The notes beneath the pieces were generated by a model. The model saw only the letters and a list, made by a program, of their open reading frames with translations. It was not told where the DNA came from and did not search any database. From positions 8,226 to 72,225 of the forward strand of contig DATMGE010000073.1 of the NCBI GenBank assembly GCA_035555795.1: 64,000 bases of DNA, given 5' to 3'. Position 1 is the first letter of the stretch. Each line of letters begins with the position of its first letter. Below, piece by piece: positions 51,909-60,137 of this stretch. The translations under genes were made by a program, and so were the position numbers. Source of the stretch: RCIO01 sp035555795. GTDB taxonomy: Bacteria > Pseudomonadota > Alphaproteobacteria > Rhizobiales > Rhizobiaceae.

Positions 51909-53609
51909 GTGAACCGCCATGATCCACATCTCGACCTGCGCGCCATACCGGATGTGACGGTGGACGTGCTCGCGGCAGGCGGCATTGCCGAGCGGGCGAC
52001 CATGCTTGCCCTGCTCGGCGACGGCCCGCTCCGGGCAGCCGATATCCATCGCCTCGTGGAAACACAAATGGCGGATCCAGACGCGCTGGCCGCGCGGCTA
52101 GCGCAACTGTGCGACGTGCGCCTTCTCGACAGCGAGGCCGTGCGCGACTGCCAGCCGGCGCTCGGCGGCCTGTCACTGCGCTTCCTCACGGAGAACTGGC
52201 TGGTGCCCCTCACCGGCCCCGGCGAGGAGGTGCTGATCGGCGCGCTGCATCCCGGCGACATGGAGCCCATCGAAGCGCTGGTGGCCGCACTCGGCAAGCC
52301 GGCGGAGCTCTGTGCCATTCCCGCGCCCGATATCGAGGCCTGCCTGCAGCGTCTGGCAAGCTCCGGCGAGGCCGAGGCGGGCCCGGCAACGGACCGGAGC
52401 AATGCCGATGCTGTCGCGGGGCTGCGCGACCTCGCCAGCGGCGCGCCCGTCGTGGTGGCGGTGGACGACATGATGCGCCGCGCGCTCGACCTGCGCGCCA
52501 CCGACATCCATATCGAGCCGATGCGCGGCCGCCTCATCCTGCGCTACCGCATCGACGGCGTGCTGCGCGTCATGCCGCCGCCGCCGGCCGAGATGGGCGA
52601 GGCGATCGTGTCGCGCATCAAGGTTCTGGCTGGGCTCGACATCGCCGAGCGGCGCAAGCCGCAGGATGGCGGCATGCGCATGCGGGTGGGCGAACGCGAC
52701 GTGGAACTGCGCGTCGCGACGCTGGCCTCGATCCATGGCGAGACGCTGGTCATGCGCATATTGCAGCGCGAGGGCACGCTTCTCGACCTGACGGCCGTGG
52801 GCCTCAACGAGCGCGACCGGCAATCATTGCTGCGCCTGCTCGACCACACGCACGGCATGATCGCGGTGGCGGGCCCGACCGGCAGCGGCAAGACCACGAC
52901 GCTTGCGGCCGCACTTTCGCGGCTCAACGATCCCGGCCGCAAGATCGTCACTATCGAGGACCCGGTCGAATACCAGATCCCCGGCATCGTGCAGGCGCAG
53001 ATCCAGCCGGCGATCGGGCTCACCTTCTCCGCCGCGATCCGCTCCTTCGTGCGCCAGGATCCCGACGTGATCCTCGTCGGCGAGATCCGCGACGGCGAAA
53101 CTGCGCATGTCGCCATCCAGGCGGCGCTGACCGGCCATCTCGTGCTCACCACCGTGCACGCCAACACATCGGCCGCCGCCTTCACCCGCCTGCGCGACCT
53201 CGGCGTGGAAAACTACCTGCTGGTCGGCGCGGTGCGCGGCGTGGTGGCGCAGCGCCTCGTGCGGCGGCTCTGCGACCATTGCAAGCGGCCCTTCACCATG
53301 ACCGAGGCGCATCTGGCGGCCGAGCCCCGTTTCGCCGCGGTCGGCTTCCGCGCCGGTGAGACCGTCCATGAGGCGGCGGGCTGCGCGCGGTGCAACGGTG
53401 CGGGCTATCGCGGCCGCATCGCCGTATTCGAGATCCTCGTCCTCAACGACCGCGTGATGGATCTCGCCGCGCAGGGCGCCGACAACAACCGCATAGAGGC
53501 GGCGGCCCTCCAGGACGGCATGTCCACCATGTCGGACGACGCCGTCGACAAGGCGCGGCAGGGCCTCACATCGCCCGCCGAAGTGGTCCGCGTGACGGGC
53601 TTCCGCTAG
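51909..53609 (+). CDS. gspE: Type II secretion ATPase GspE
   Basis: A 566-residue cytosolic hexameric ATPase. The first 150 residues are the GspE N-domain that binds GspL. The catalytic core has Walker A GPTGSGKTTTLAAAL, the Asp box IVTIEDPVEYQIPG, Walker B DVILVGEIRDGE and the His box GHLVLTTVHANTSAAA. The zinc-binding Cys4 module is CDHCKRPF plus CARCNGAGYRG. The start is GTG 51909. It is encoded divergently from gspD rather than next to gspF, its usual neighbour. Confidence 0.94.
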   Translation: MNRHDPHLDLRAIPDVTVDVLAAGGIAERATMLALLGDGPLRAADIHRLVETQMADPDALAARLAQLCDVRLLDSEAVRDCQPALGGLSLRFLTENWLVPLTGPGEEVLIGALHPGDMEPIEALVAALGKPAELCAIPAPDIEACLQRLASSGEAEAGPATDRSNADAVAGLRDLASGAPVVVAVDDMMRRALDLRATDIHIEPMRGRLILRYRIDGVLRVMPPPPAEMGEAIVSRIKVLAGLDIAERRKPQDGGMRMRVGERDVELRVATLASIHGETLVMRILQREGTLLDLTAVGLNERDRQSLLRLLDHTHGMIAVAGPTGSGKTTTLAAALSRLNDPGRKIVTIEDPVEYQIPGIVQAQIQPAIGLTFSAAIRSFVRQDPDVILVGEIRDGETAHVAIQAALTGHLVLTTVHANTSAAAFTRLRDLGVENYLLVGAVRGVVAQRLVRRLCDHCKRPFTMTEAHLAAEPRFAAVGFRAGETVHEAAGCARCNGAGYRGRIAVFEILVLNDRVMDLAAQGADNNRIEAAALQDGMSTMSDDAVDKARQGLTSPAEVVRVTGFR

Positions 53610-53682
53610 GATAGACCAGCCGAATCCATGCGTCGCGGATCGGTGTCGACCGTCATATGCCTGTAAGATCAGGCTGTTACCC

Positions 53683-53760
53683 TGCCTGCCATTTATGCAA
53701 GGCGATGCATTTCCCTGATGCAATGCACCATGCCGTGGGCAAATGCATAAATGGCAGGCA
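53683..53760. repeat. Nested inverted repeat: perfect 17-bp arms, upstream of the porin gene
   Basis: TGCCTGCCATTTATGCA (53683-53699) is the exact reverse complement of 53744-53760. Inside the 44-bp spacer a second pair, TGCATT (53706) and AATGCA (53722), is nested. ATGCA/TGCAT words recur six or more times. It could be a cruciform or RNA hairpin, a multi-site operator, or a small non-autonomous mobile element. Confidence 0.8.
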
Positions 53761-53832
53761 AGCCGTAGCAGCTTTTCTGCAACACACGCGCTGCTTGCAT
53801 GGCCGGACTGCGGCCAAAGCCGAGCTTTTTTG

Positions 53833-53861
53833 TTGAAACGGCAAAGAAAGGGACGAATAGT
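53833..53861 (+). promoter_or_regulatory. Candidate sigma-70 promoter of the porin gene
   Basis: TTGAAA (53833-53838) and AATAGT (53856-53861) are separated by 17 bases, 69 bases before the porin ATG. The -35 is good, the -10 matches four of six consensus bases. Confidence 0.35.
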
Positions 53862-53930
53862 CAGGCCATATCTGGTCCGGGCTCCCAACCGGGTCGGTCA
53901 GCGAAACAATTTGCATCTCGGAGAGACTAA

Positions 53931-54974
53931 ATGAACCTCAAGAGCCTTCTGATCGGCTCCGCCGCCGCGACGGTCCTGGCCACTGGCGCGCAGGCAGCAG
54001 ACGCAATCGTCTATGCTGACCCGGAGCCGATGGAATATGTGCGCATCTGCGACGTCTACGGCGCTGGCTTCTACTACATTCCCGGAACCGAGACCTGCCT
54101 GAAGATCGGCGGCTATGTCCGCTTCGAGACTGCGGCGGGGCTTTCCTCGAACGTGCCGGGCTTCCAGAGCGGCTATGCCACCTATGCGCGCTTCGCGCTG
54201 CAGCCCGATGCTCGCAGCGAGACCGAGTGGGGCACGCTGCGCGCCTATGCCGACGCATGGGTCCAGTACAGCAGCTCTTTCGGCCAGGGCGCTATCCTGA
54301 ACGAAGGCTATATCGAACTGATCGGCGCTTCCGGCACGCTGCGCATCGGTAAGGCGGACACGCCCTATACCCGCTTCCTCGGCTATGCCGGTCTTGACTC
54401 GATTCTCGATGTCAGCGCTGACGTCTATGGCATCTCCAACGGCTACGCCTTCCAGAACACGACCGAGATTTCGTACACCTTCGCCGGTGCCAACGGCTTC
54501 TCGGCGATCGTCGCCGTCCTCGACAACCCGAACAGCGATAGCTGGGACTCCAACTTCGAAGGCGGCCTGATGGTCCAGCAGGGCTGGGGCTCGATCGGCG
54601 CCATCGCCGGCTATGACACCCTCGCCGGCGAATGGGGCGTGACCGCAGCGCTGACCGGCACTTTCGGCAACACCACCGCCAAGCTGCAGGGCTTCTACAA
54701 TAGCGACATGACTGGTGCGAGCTGGTACGCGATCAACAATTTCGGCAATGTGGCCGAGTGGTCCGTGCTGGGCAGCCTTGCGCACAAGTTCAGCGAGAAG
54801 GTCACGCTCGCCGGAACCGCGCAGTGGTTCAGCGACGATGCCGGCTGGCTGGCTGGCGCCGAGGTTCAGTACACCCCGGTCGAGAACCTCACCGTCACGC
54901 CCGGCGTGCACTATTTTAGCTCGAACGGCGACAATTTCTGGGGCGCGGCGGTTCGCGTTCAGCGCAGCTTCTGA
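53931..54974 (+). CDS. Porin, Omp2/porin_2 family
   Basis: A 347-residue outer-membrane beta barrel of the rhizobial Omp2 type (PF02530). The signal peptide MNLKSLLIGSAAATVLATGA ends near AQA-AD. The mature start carries the family motif VRICDVYGAGFYYIPGTETCLKIGGYVRFE with its two conserved cysteines. The C-terminus ends in Phe (AAVRVQRSF), as for barrel insertion. Length and strand alternation fit a 16-strand porin. A GAGAG site precedes the ATG. It likely provides general diffusion of small hydrophilic solutes. Confidence 0.93.
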   Translation: MNLKSLLIGSAAATVLATGAQAADAIVYADPEPMEYVRICDVYGAGFYYIPGTETCLKIGGYVRFETAAGLSSNVPGFQSGYATYARFALQPDARSETEWGTLRAYADAWVQYSSSFGQGAILNEGYIELIGASGTLRIGKADTPYTRFLGYAGLDSILDVSADVYGISNGYAFQNTTEISYTFAGANGFSAIVAVLDNPNSDSWDSNFEGGLMVQQGWGSIGAIAGYDTLAGEWGVTAALTGTFGNTTAKLQGFYNSDMTGASWYAINNFGNVAEWSVLGSLAHKFSEKVTLAGTAQWFSDDAGWLAGAEVQYTPVENLTVTPGVHYFSSNGDNFWGAAVRVQRSF

Positions 54975-55000
54975 TCCCTTCAGGATCATCTGAGCTTAAG

Positions 55001-55030
55001 GGGCCCGGCGATTTCGCCGGGCCCTTTTTC
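55001..55030 (+). terminator. Rho-independent terminator after the porin gene
   Basis: A perfect 10-bp stem (GGGCCCGGCG/CGCCGGGCCC) with loop ATTT and a TTTTT tail begins 27 bases after the stop. It is the strongest terminator in the window. Confidence 0.93.
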
Positions 55031-55121
55031 TTTGGCCTTGAACCTCCCCATGCGGTGTGGATGCCGATTGCGGCCTGCACGCTCCCGGCGTAGACATTTG
55101 CGACAACCGGAAACGTCCCGC

Positions 55122-56234
55122 ATGTCGCCACGCCCTCCCTTCACGCCTCTCGTCGAAGCCTTGCCTGCGACAGTCCCCTTCGTCGGCCCCGAGGCGCAGG
55201 AGCGCCAGCGCGGGCGACCCTTCCGGGCTCGCATCGGCGCGAATGAAAGCGGCTTCGGGCCATCGCCTTCGGTGATCGCCTCCATGGCTGGGTCGGCCGG
55301 CCAGATGTGGAAATATTGCGATCCGGAGAGCCATGAGCTGCGCGCGGCGCTGGCCACGCATCTCGGCATCGACATCGGCAATCTCGTCGTCGGCGAAGGC
55401 ATTGACGGGCTGCTGAACCTCGTCGTGCGGCTGCATGTCGGCGACGGCACGCCGGTGGTCACCTCGCTGGGGGCCTATCCCACCTTCAACTTCCACGTCG
55501 CGGGCTTTGGCGGCCGGCTCGTCACCGTCCCCTATCGCGATGATCGCGAGGATCTGGATGCGCTGCTGTCGGCCGTCGAGCGCGAGAATGCGCCGCTCGT
55601 CTACCTGTCCAATCCCGACAATCCGATGGGCACATGGTGGGACGCCGGCGCGGTGATGCGCTTCGCCGATGCCCTGCCCGCCACCACGCTGCTGGTGCTG
55701 GACGAAGCCTATGGCGAGACGGCTCCCGATGGCGCGGTTCCGGCCATCGACATCTCACGACCGAATATCATCCGCCTGCGGACCTTCTCGAAAGCCTATG
55801 GGCTTGCCGGCCTGCGTTGCGGCTATGCGTTCGGCGAGGCGCGATTGATCCAGTCATTCGAGAAGATCCGCGCGCATTACGGCGTCAACCGTATGGCGCA
55901 GGCCGCGTGCCTGGCGGCGCTGGCGGACCAGGACTATCTGCGCGAGGTCGTGGCCAAGGTCGCGCGTGGGCGCGAACGCATCGCGGAAATCGCGCGCGAC
56001 AACGGGCTTGCCGCCCTGCCCTCGGCGACCAATTTCGTGACCATCGATACGCGAGGAGATGCTGCCTTCGCGCTCAGACTGATGCAGGCGCTGCTGGCGC
56101 AGGATGTGTTCGTGCGCAAGCCGATGGCGTCGGGCCTCGACCGCTGCATCCGCGTCAGCGTCGGGCCGGATGAGGAGCTCGACCTGTTCGCGCAAGAGCT
56201 TCCCCGAGCGCTGGCGACGGCGCGGACGGATTGA
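55122..56234 (+). CDS. PLP-dependent aminotransferase, histidinol-phosphate aminotransferase-like
   Basis: A 370-residue fold-type I enzyme. The PLP lysine lies in RTFSKAYGLAGLRCGYA. Other class I/II motifs are LIGANES-type RARIGANESGFGPSP near the start, YLSNPDNPMGTWW and LVLDEAYGETA. The arrangement resembles HisC and related amino-acid aminotransferases. It stands alone, not beside other his genes, so it may act on another amino acid or phenylpyruvate-like acid. ATG 55122 removes a non-conserved upstream extension. Confidence 0.85.
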   Translation: MSPRPPFTPLVEALPATVPFVGPEAQERQRGRPFRARIGANESGFGPSPSVIASMAGSAGQMWKYCDPESHELRAALATHLGIDIGNLVVGEGIDGLLNLVVRLHVGDGTPVVTSLGAYPTFNFHVAGFGGRLVTVPYRDDREDLDALLSAVERENAPLVYLSNPDNPMGTWWDAGAVMRFADALPATTLLVLDEAYGETAPDGAVPAIDISRPNIIRLRTFSKAYGLAGLRCGYAFGEARLIQSFEKIRAHYGVNRMAQAACLAALADQDYLREVVAKVARGRERIAEIARDNGLAALPSATNFVTIDTRGDAAFALRLMQALLAQDVFVRKPMASGLDRCIRVSVGPDEELDLFAQELPRALATARTD

Positions 56235-56340
56235 CCTTCGCCGCCTGTCGCTGTCACTGGCTCTGCGTGGCAGGAGAAACTGGATCGTTGCGAAACGTAT
56301 GCCGTTTCGCTACTGCGCACCCTCCCGAAAGAGCTCCACC

Positions 56341-57339
56341 ATGCATGCCAACCGAGATTCAGCCGCGACAGAAAGTGCCATGGCGATGGCCGTGTCGGCG
56401 CGTGGGCTGGTCAAGCGCTTCGGTGAACTGACCGCCGTTGCCGGCATCGATCTCGATGTGCCGCGCGGCATGATCTTCGCCATCCTCGGTCCTAATGGCG
56501 CGGGCAAGACGACGCTGATGCGGATGCTCGCGACGCTCACGGCGCCGGATGCGGGCAATGCGACGGTCATGGGTCATGACCTGGTCGCGGAGGCCGACGA
56601 GGTGCGCGGCGCGATTGCCATGACCGGGCAGTTCGCGTCGCTGGACGAGGACCTGACAGGTCGCGAGAACCTGATGCTTCTCGCGCGACTCTGGGGCTTT
56701 CGCGGCGTCGAGGCAAAGCGCCGGGCAGACGACCTTCTCGCCGCGTTCGATCTCGCCCATGCGGCGCAGAAACAGGTGAAGGACTATTCCGGCGGCATGC
56801 GCCGGCGGCTCGACATCGCCGCCTCGCTCATCGTCACGCCGGGCGTGCTGTTCCTCGACGAACCGACGACCGGCCTCGACCCGAAAGCACGGCAGGATGT
56901 CTGGCGCATGATCCGCCAGTTGGCGGATTCCGGCGTCACCATCCTGCTGACGACGCAATATCTGGACGAAGCCGACCAGTTGGCGGCACGCATCGCCGTG
57001 ATCGATCGCGGCCGCAAGATCGCCGAGGGAACCAGCCGCGAGTTGAAGGCGCAGACCGGTTCCGGCTCGCTGCGCGTCGCACTCTACGACCCGTCACAGC
57101 TCGACGAGGCCGCACGCCTGCTCGAAGCACGGCTGGGTCACGCGCCGCAGCCCAATGTCGAGGGCGGCGAGCTTTCCGTCACAGCCAGCAGCGCCAAGGA
57201 GGCTAATGCAGCCGTCGCCGACCTGCTCGCGGCCGGCATCGAACTGTCGGATTTCACCATGGGCCAGCCCAGCCTCGACAGCGTCTTCTTCGCGCTGACC
57301 GGCCATGCGGCCGAGCCTTCCGGGGAACCCACGCCATGA
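56341..57339 (+). CDS. ABC exporter ATP-binding protein, daunorubicin-resistance (DrrA) type
   Basis: A 332-residue ATPase with Walker A GPNGAGKTTLMRML, signature YSGGMRRRLDIAASL and Walker B LFLDEPTTGLDPKARQDVW. The DrrA-specific C-terminal region (residues about 230-320) ends QPSLDSVFFALTG. It overlaps its permease gene as ATGA. Such pairs export hydrophobic compounds or lipids. The substrate is unknown. Confidence 0.9.
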   Translation: MHANRDSAATESAMAMAVSARGLVKRFGELTAVAGIDLDVPRGMIFAILGPNGAGKTTLMRMLATLTAPDAGNATVMGHDLVAEADEVRGAIAMTGQFASLDEDLTGRENLMLLARLWGFRGVEAKRRADDLLAAFDLAHAAQKQVKDYSGGMRRRLDIAASLIVTPGVLFLDEPTTGLDPKARQDVWRMIRQLADSGVTILLTTQYLDEADQLAARIAVIDRGRKIAEGTSRELKAQTGSGSLRVALYDPSQLDEAARLLEARLGHAPQPNVEGGELSVTASSAKEANAAVADLLAAGIELSDFTMGQPSLDSVFFALTGHAAEPSGEPTP

Positions 57340-58148
57340 CCAGCGAAGACACAGCCATGCGCGCGCTCACCGCCGTCGCCCGGCCGCCACGTCCTTCGGG
57401 CCTGTCCAACGCGCTCGTCTTCGGCTGGCGCGCGGTGCTCAAATTCCGCCATGTGCCGGAGCAGCTTTTCGATCTGGTCATGACGCCGATCATGTTCACG
57501 CTGCTGTTCACCTTCGTGTTTGGCGGCGCGCTGGCGGGTTCGAGCAGCGATTACCTGCAGTATTTCCTGCCCGGCATCCTCGTGCAGACGGTTGTGTTCA
57601 ACGCCGTCTATTCCGGTATGGGGCTCTCGACCGACCTGGGCAAGGGGCTGTTCGACCGCTTCCGCTCGCTGCCCATCTGGCCGCTGGCGCCCTTCGCCGG
57701 TCTGATGGTGGGCGATGTGATGCGCCATCTCATCGCCGGCGGCATCATTCTCACCATCGGTCTGATCCTCGGCTATCGCCCGGATGCCGGGATCGCCGGC
57801 GTGCTTGCCGCCTTCCTGCTGCTCGTCGCCATCGGCTTCGGCACCGGCTGGATCTTCATCGTGCTCGGCCTGCTCATCCGTACGCCAACGACGGTGATGA
57901 CGTTGGGCTTCAGCGTCCTGTTCCCCATCGTCTTCGCCTCCAACATCATGGTCGATCCGGCGACCATGCCGTCCTGGCTGCGCACTTTCGTGGATGTGAA
58001 CCCGGTCTCGCTGATGACGACCGCCATGCGCGGCCTGATGGGCGGCGGCGCAACCATCAGTCAGATCGGCCTCGCCTTGCTGGCGCCCGTCATCCTGACC
58101 CTGCTGCTCGCGCCACTGACCCTGTGGATCTACACAAGCCGGCGCTAG
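57336..58148 (+). CDS. ABC exporter permease, DrrB type (ABC-2)
   Basis: A 270-residue inner-membrane protein with about six helices. It opens with NALVFGWRAVLKFRHVPEQL before the first helix, has the FGGALAGSSSDYLQYFLPGIL segment, and an RFRSLPIWPLAPFAGLMVGD loop. NPVSLMTTAMRGLM near the end is typical of DrrB-type ABC-2 permeases. The start overlaps the ATPase stop by four bases. It forms the export channel with the upstream ATPase. Confidence 0.9.
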   Translation: MTSEDTAMRALTAVARPPRPSGLSNALVFGWRAVLKFRHVPEQLFDLVMTPIMFTLLFTFVFGGALAGSSSDYLQYFLPGILVQTVVFNAVYSGMGLSTDLGKGLFDRFRSLPIWPLAPFAGLMVGDVMRHLIAGGIILTIGLILGYRPDAGIAGVLAAFLLLVAIGFGTGWIFIVLGLLIRTPTTVMTLGFSVLFPIVFASNIMVDPATMPSWLRTFVDVNPVSLMTTAMRGLMGGGATISQIGLALLAPVILTLLLAPLTLWIYTSRR

Positions 58149-58250
58149 AGCGGTTCAGCATTTCACGGAAACGCCGACCCGCTCCAGCACTTTGTTTTAG
58201 CCGCATTTCTGCAACGCCAAGCGATTCCGCTTGGCTGCAAAATGCTCTAA
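58149..58250. repeat. Rhizobiales-type palindromic repeat, copy C
   Basis: About 100 bases filling the gap between convergent genes. The left half AGAGCGGTTCAGCATTTCACGG is followed by TTTGTTTTAGCCGCATTTCTGC. The right half carries a perfect 8-bp stem GCCAAGCG/CGCTTGGC and ends GCTCTAA. The right 60 bases differ from copy A at only a few positions. The location could make it act as a two-way transcript end. Confidence 0.78.
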
Positions 58251-58718
58251 TCACGCCTCCGGCGTGGCGTCCCAGATCTGCTTTGCACCGCCCGGTGGCT
58301 GGGTGACGGCGGCGCGCACGCGGTCCACCTTGCCGTCGACCAGATCGTAGAAGATCAGGTTCTCCATATAGAAGGTCTCGCCCTTGGCCAGCGCCTGCCG
58401 CCAGCCATAGCCGGAGCGCTTCTCCAGATCGGCGCGCACCTCGTCGGTGAAATCCCTGAGCCCGGTGAAGCGGAAGACGAGATCGACAGCGCAGGTCTGC
58501 CTGCCATTTGCGACCGGCCCCTCCACGAACTGGATCAGCTTCGCTTCCTCGCGCACATATTGGTGGAACGTATCGTAGAAGGCGCGCAGGCCCGCCTTGG
58601 ACTGCAGGATGCGGTCTTTCACCTGCAGCTTCACGTCCTCGCTGAAGAACTCATGCAGCGCATCATAGTCGGGCTTCACGAAGGCCCTGAGATATTTCCG
58701 ATAATCGTCTATGTTCAT
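58251..58718 (-). CDS. NTF2-like (SnoaL-type) protein
   Basis: A 155-residue single-domain protein with the NTF2-like pattern. An N-terminal helix (NIDDYRKYLRAFVKPDYDALHEFFSED) leads into the curved beta sheet, with GLRAFYDTFHQYVREEAKLIQ and CAVDLVFRFTG in the middle. In this superfamily members act as small isomerases, hydrolases or dehydratases, or bind ligands. It is third in the IclR-demethylase operon, so a step on a methoxylated ring product is plausible. The ATG 58718 has a GGGAGGAGACC site upstream. Confidence 0.75.
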   Translation of the reverse strand: MNIDDYRKYLRAFVKPDYDALHEFFSEDVKLQVKDRILQSKAGLRAFYDTFHQYVREEAKLIQFVEGPVANGRQTCAVDLVFRFTGLRDFTDEVRADLEKRSGYGWRQALAKGETFYMENLIFYDLVDGKVDRVRAAVTQPPGGAKQIWDATPEA

Positions 58719-58797
58719 TGCGGTCTCCTCCCGCTTCAATGCTTGCATCCGGGCGGCAGGGACGCAATGCCCGCCGCCCGGTGAACATGCGACGCTC

Positions 58798-60120
58798 CTA
58801 CCGGGCAGATACGTCCACGGCCTGGTTGCGACCCTCTGTCAGATAGGGGAACCGCGCCACGCGGGCGCGGATTTCCTTGATGCGACCGCCGAAATCGCCC
58901 CAGTGCACGACCACCTCCGTGCCTTCCGCCGCACTGGCGCGGTCGATGGTGCAGAGCGAGATCATCTTGCGGAAATGGTAGCTGTAGCAGGTGCCTGACG
59001 CGATGCCGACCTCGCGCCCGCCGATCGTCACCTTGTCGGCATGGGCCAGCATGATGCGGAAATGCGGCGATGTCGGCAGTTCCACATATTTGAACTCCTG
59101 CCCCTCGCGGAACAGCGAGGCGTAGACATCGATCACGTCATCCGCATTCCATTCCAGCGTCACGATGGTCCGCTGCGGATCGGCCAGTTCACGCTCGATG
59201 GCCGCGCGGCCCTTGAAATCGTGGTCGAGTTTGACCGAGCTTTCCCAGCCCACTTCCGTCACGGTGCGATAGCGGGCGCGGCGGTCTGCCGGATCGACGC
59301 TGCCGGAATAGGTCGGCGGCGCCCAGCGCACATTCTTGGCGCTGTTGACGAAGGCGATGAAGTCCGGGTCCTCCTGCGCGGCGCCGAAGAAAGTCCAGTT
59401 TGCCTGCGGGAACCCGCCCTCGACATGGTTGACCGTATAGGTCTGCCAGCCGAGCCGCTCGATGCCGAAGGGCGCGCCCGCCCGGAACGCCGTTTCGTAA
59501 ACCTCCGGCCCCTCTTCCATCGGACCATGGATTTCATAGGCCAGCGTTCCGGCCATACCGATGCGCATGATCTGCACCTTGTGGCCGGCGATTGTGCTGT
59601 CACGGTAGCGCAGGAAGGCGATGTCCTTCAGGTCCTCGCCCGTCGCCGCTTCGAGCGTCTGCAGGGAGGTCGGCCCCGCAACCTGGAACAGATAGTTGCT
59701 CTCCGCGATCATCTCGACATCGAGATCCGTCCGGCTGTGCTGGTAGGCCGCCCACGGCCCCGCCGCGAACAGGCGGAACGTGTCGGCTGAGAGGCGCTGC
59801 ATCACGCCGTGCGAGGCGATCAGCCCGTCATCGGTGCACATGACCGCGTGCTTGGCCGTGCCGACACGGAATTTTTCGAACCCGTTGACACAGATCGAGG
59901 CAAGGAATTCGGCCGCCTGCGGGCCACGAAACAGATATTGCCCGCCGGGACCGGACAATCCGCCGTGAATGTAGCAGCCCTTCTTCCATGACAGGCTCTC
60001 CGGCTTCCAGCCGTTGAACTCCCACGGCACCGCCGAGCGCACGCGCAGCGCGTAGAGCGGAAACTCCGGATAATAAGGCGTCGCTGCGGGAACGCTGAAC
60101 GGCGATGGCAACAGATTCAT
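58798..60120 (-). CDS. Tetrahydrofolate-dependent aromatic O-demethylase-like protein (LigM/DesA, GcvT family)
   Basis: A 440-residue aminomethyltransferase-fold protein. Features matching LigM-type demethylases are LYALRVRSAVPWEFNGWKPE near the start, WKKGCYIHGGLSGPGGQYLFRG, GTLAYEIHGPMEEGPEVYE in mid-protein and WGDFGGRIKEIRA near the end. LigM moves the methyl of vanillate or 3-O-methylgallate to tetrahydrofolate. The adjacent IclR gene starts 17 bases upstream and a MarR regulator diverges. The family is clear; the exact methoxy compound is inferred. No vanAB genes are visible. Confidence 0.8.
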   Translation of the reverse strand: MNLLPSPFSVPAATPYYPEFPLYALRVRSAVPWEFNGWKPESLSWKKGCYIHGGLSGPGGQYLFRGPQAAEFLASICVNGFEKFRVGTAKHAVMCTDDGLIASHGVMQRLSADTFRLFAAGPWAAYQHSRTDLDVEMIAESNYLFQVAGPTSLQTLEAATGEDLKDIAFLRYRDSTIAGHKVQIMRIGMAGTLAYEIHGPMEEGPEVYETAFRAGAPFGIERLGWQTYTVNHVEGGFPQANWTFFGAAQEDPDFIAFVNSAKNVRWAPPTYSGSVDPADRRARYRTVTEVGWESSVKLDHDFKGRAAIERELADPQRTIVTLEWNADDVIDVYASLFREGQEFKYVELPTSPHFRIMLAHADKVTIGGREVGIASGTCYSYHFRKMISLCTIDRASAAEGTEVVVHWGDFGGRIKEIRARVARFPYLTEGRNQAVDVSAR

Positions 60121-60137
60121 GGGCTTCCTCTTCCCTG

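Larger units (their letters stand above)
53610..53930. other. Non-coding region before the porin gene
   Basis: About 320 bases with no gene. It holds the nested inverted repeat at 53683-53760, a candidate promoter at 53833-53861 and the porin leader. The long leader suits post-transcriptional control of an outer-membrane protein, which is common but not shown here. Confidence 0.5.
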
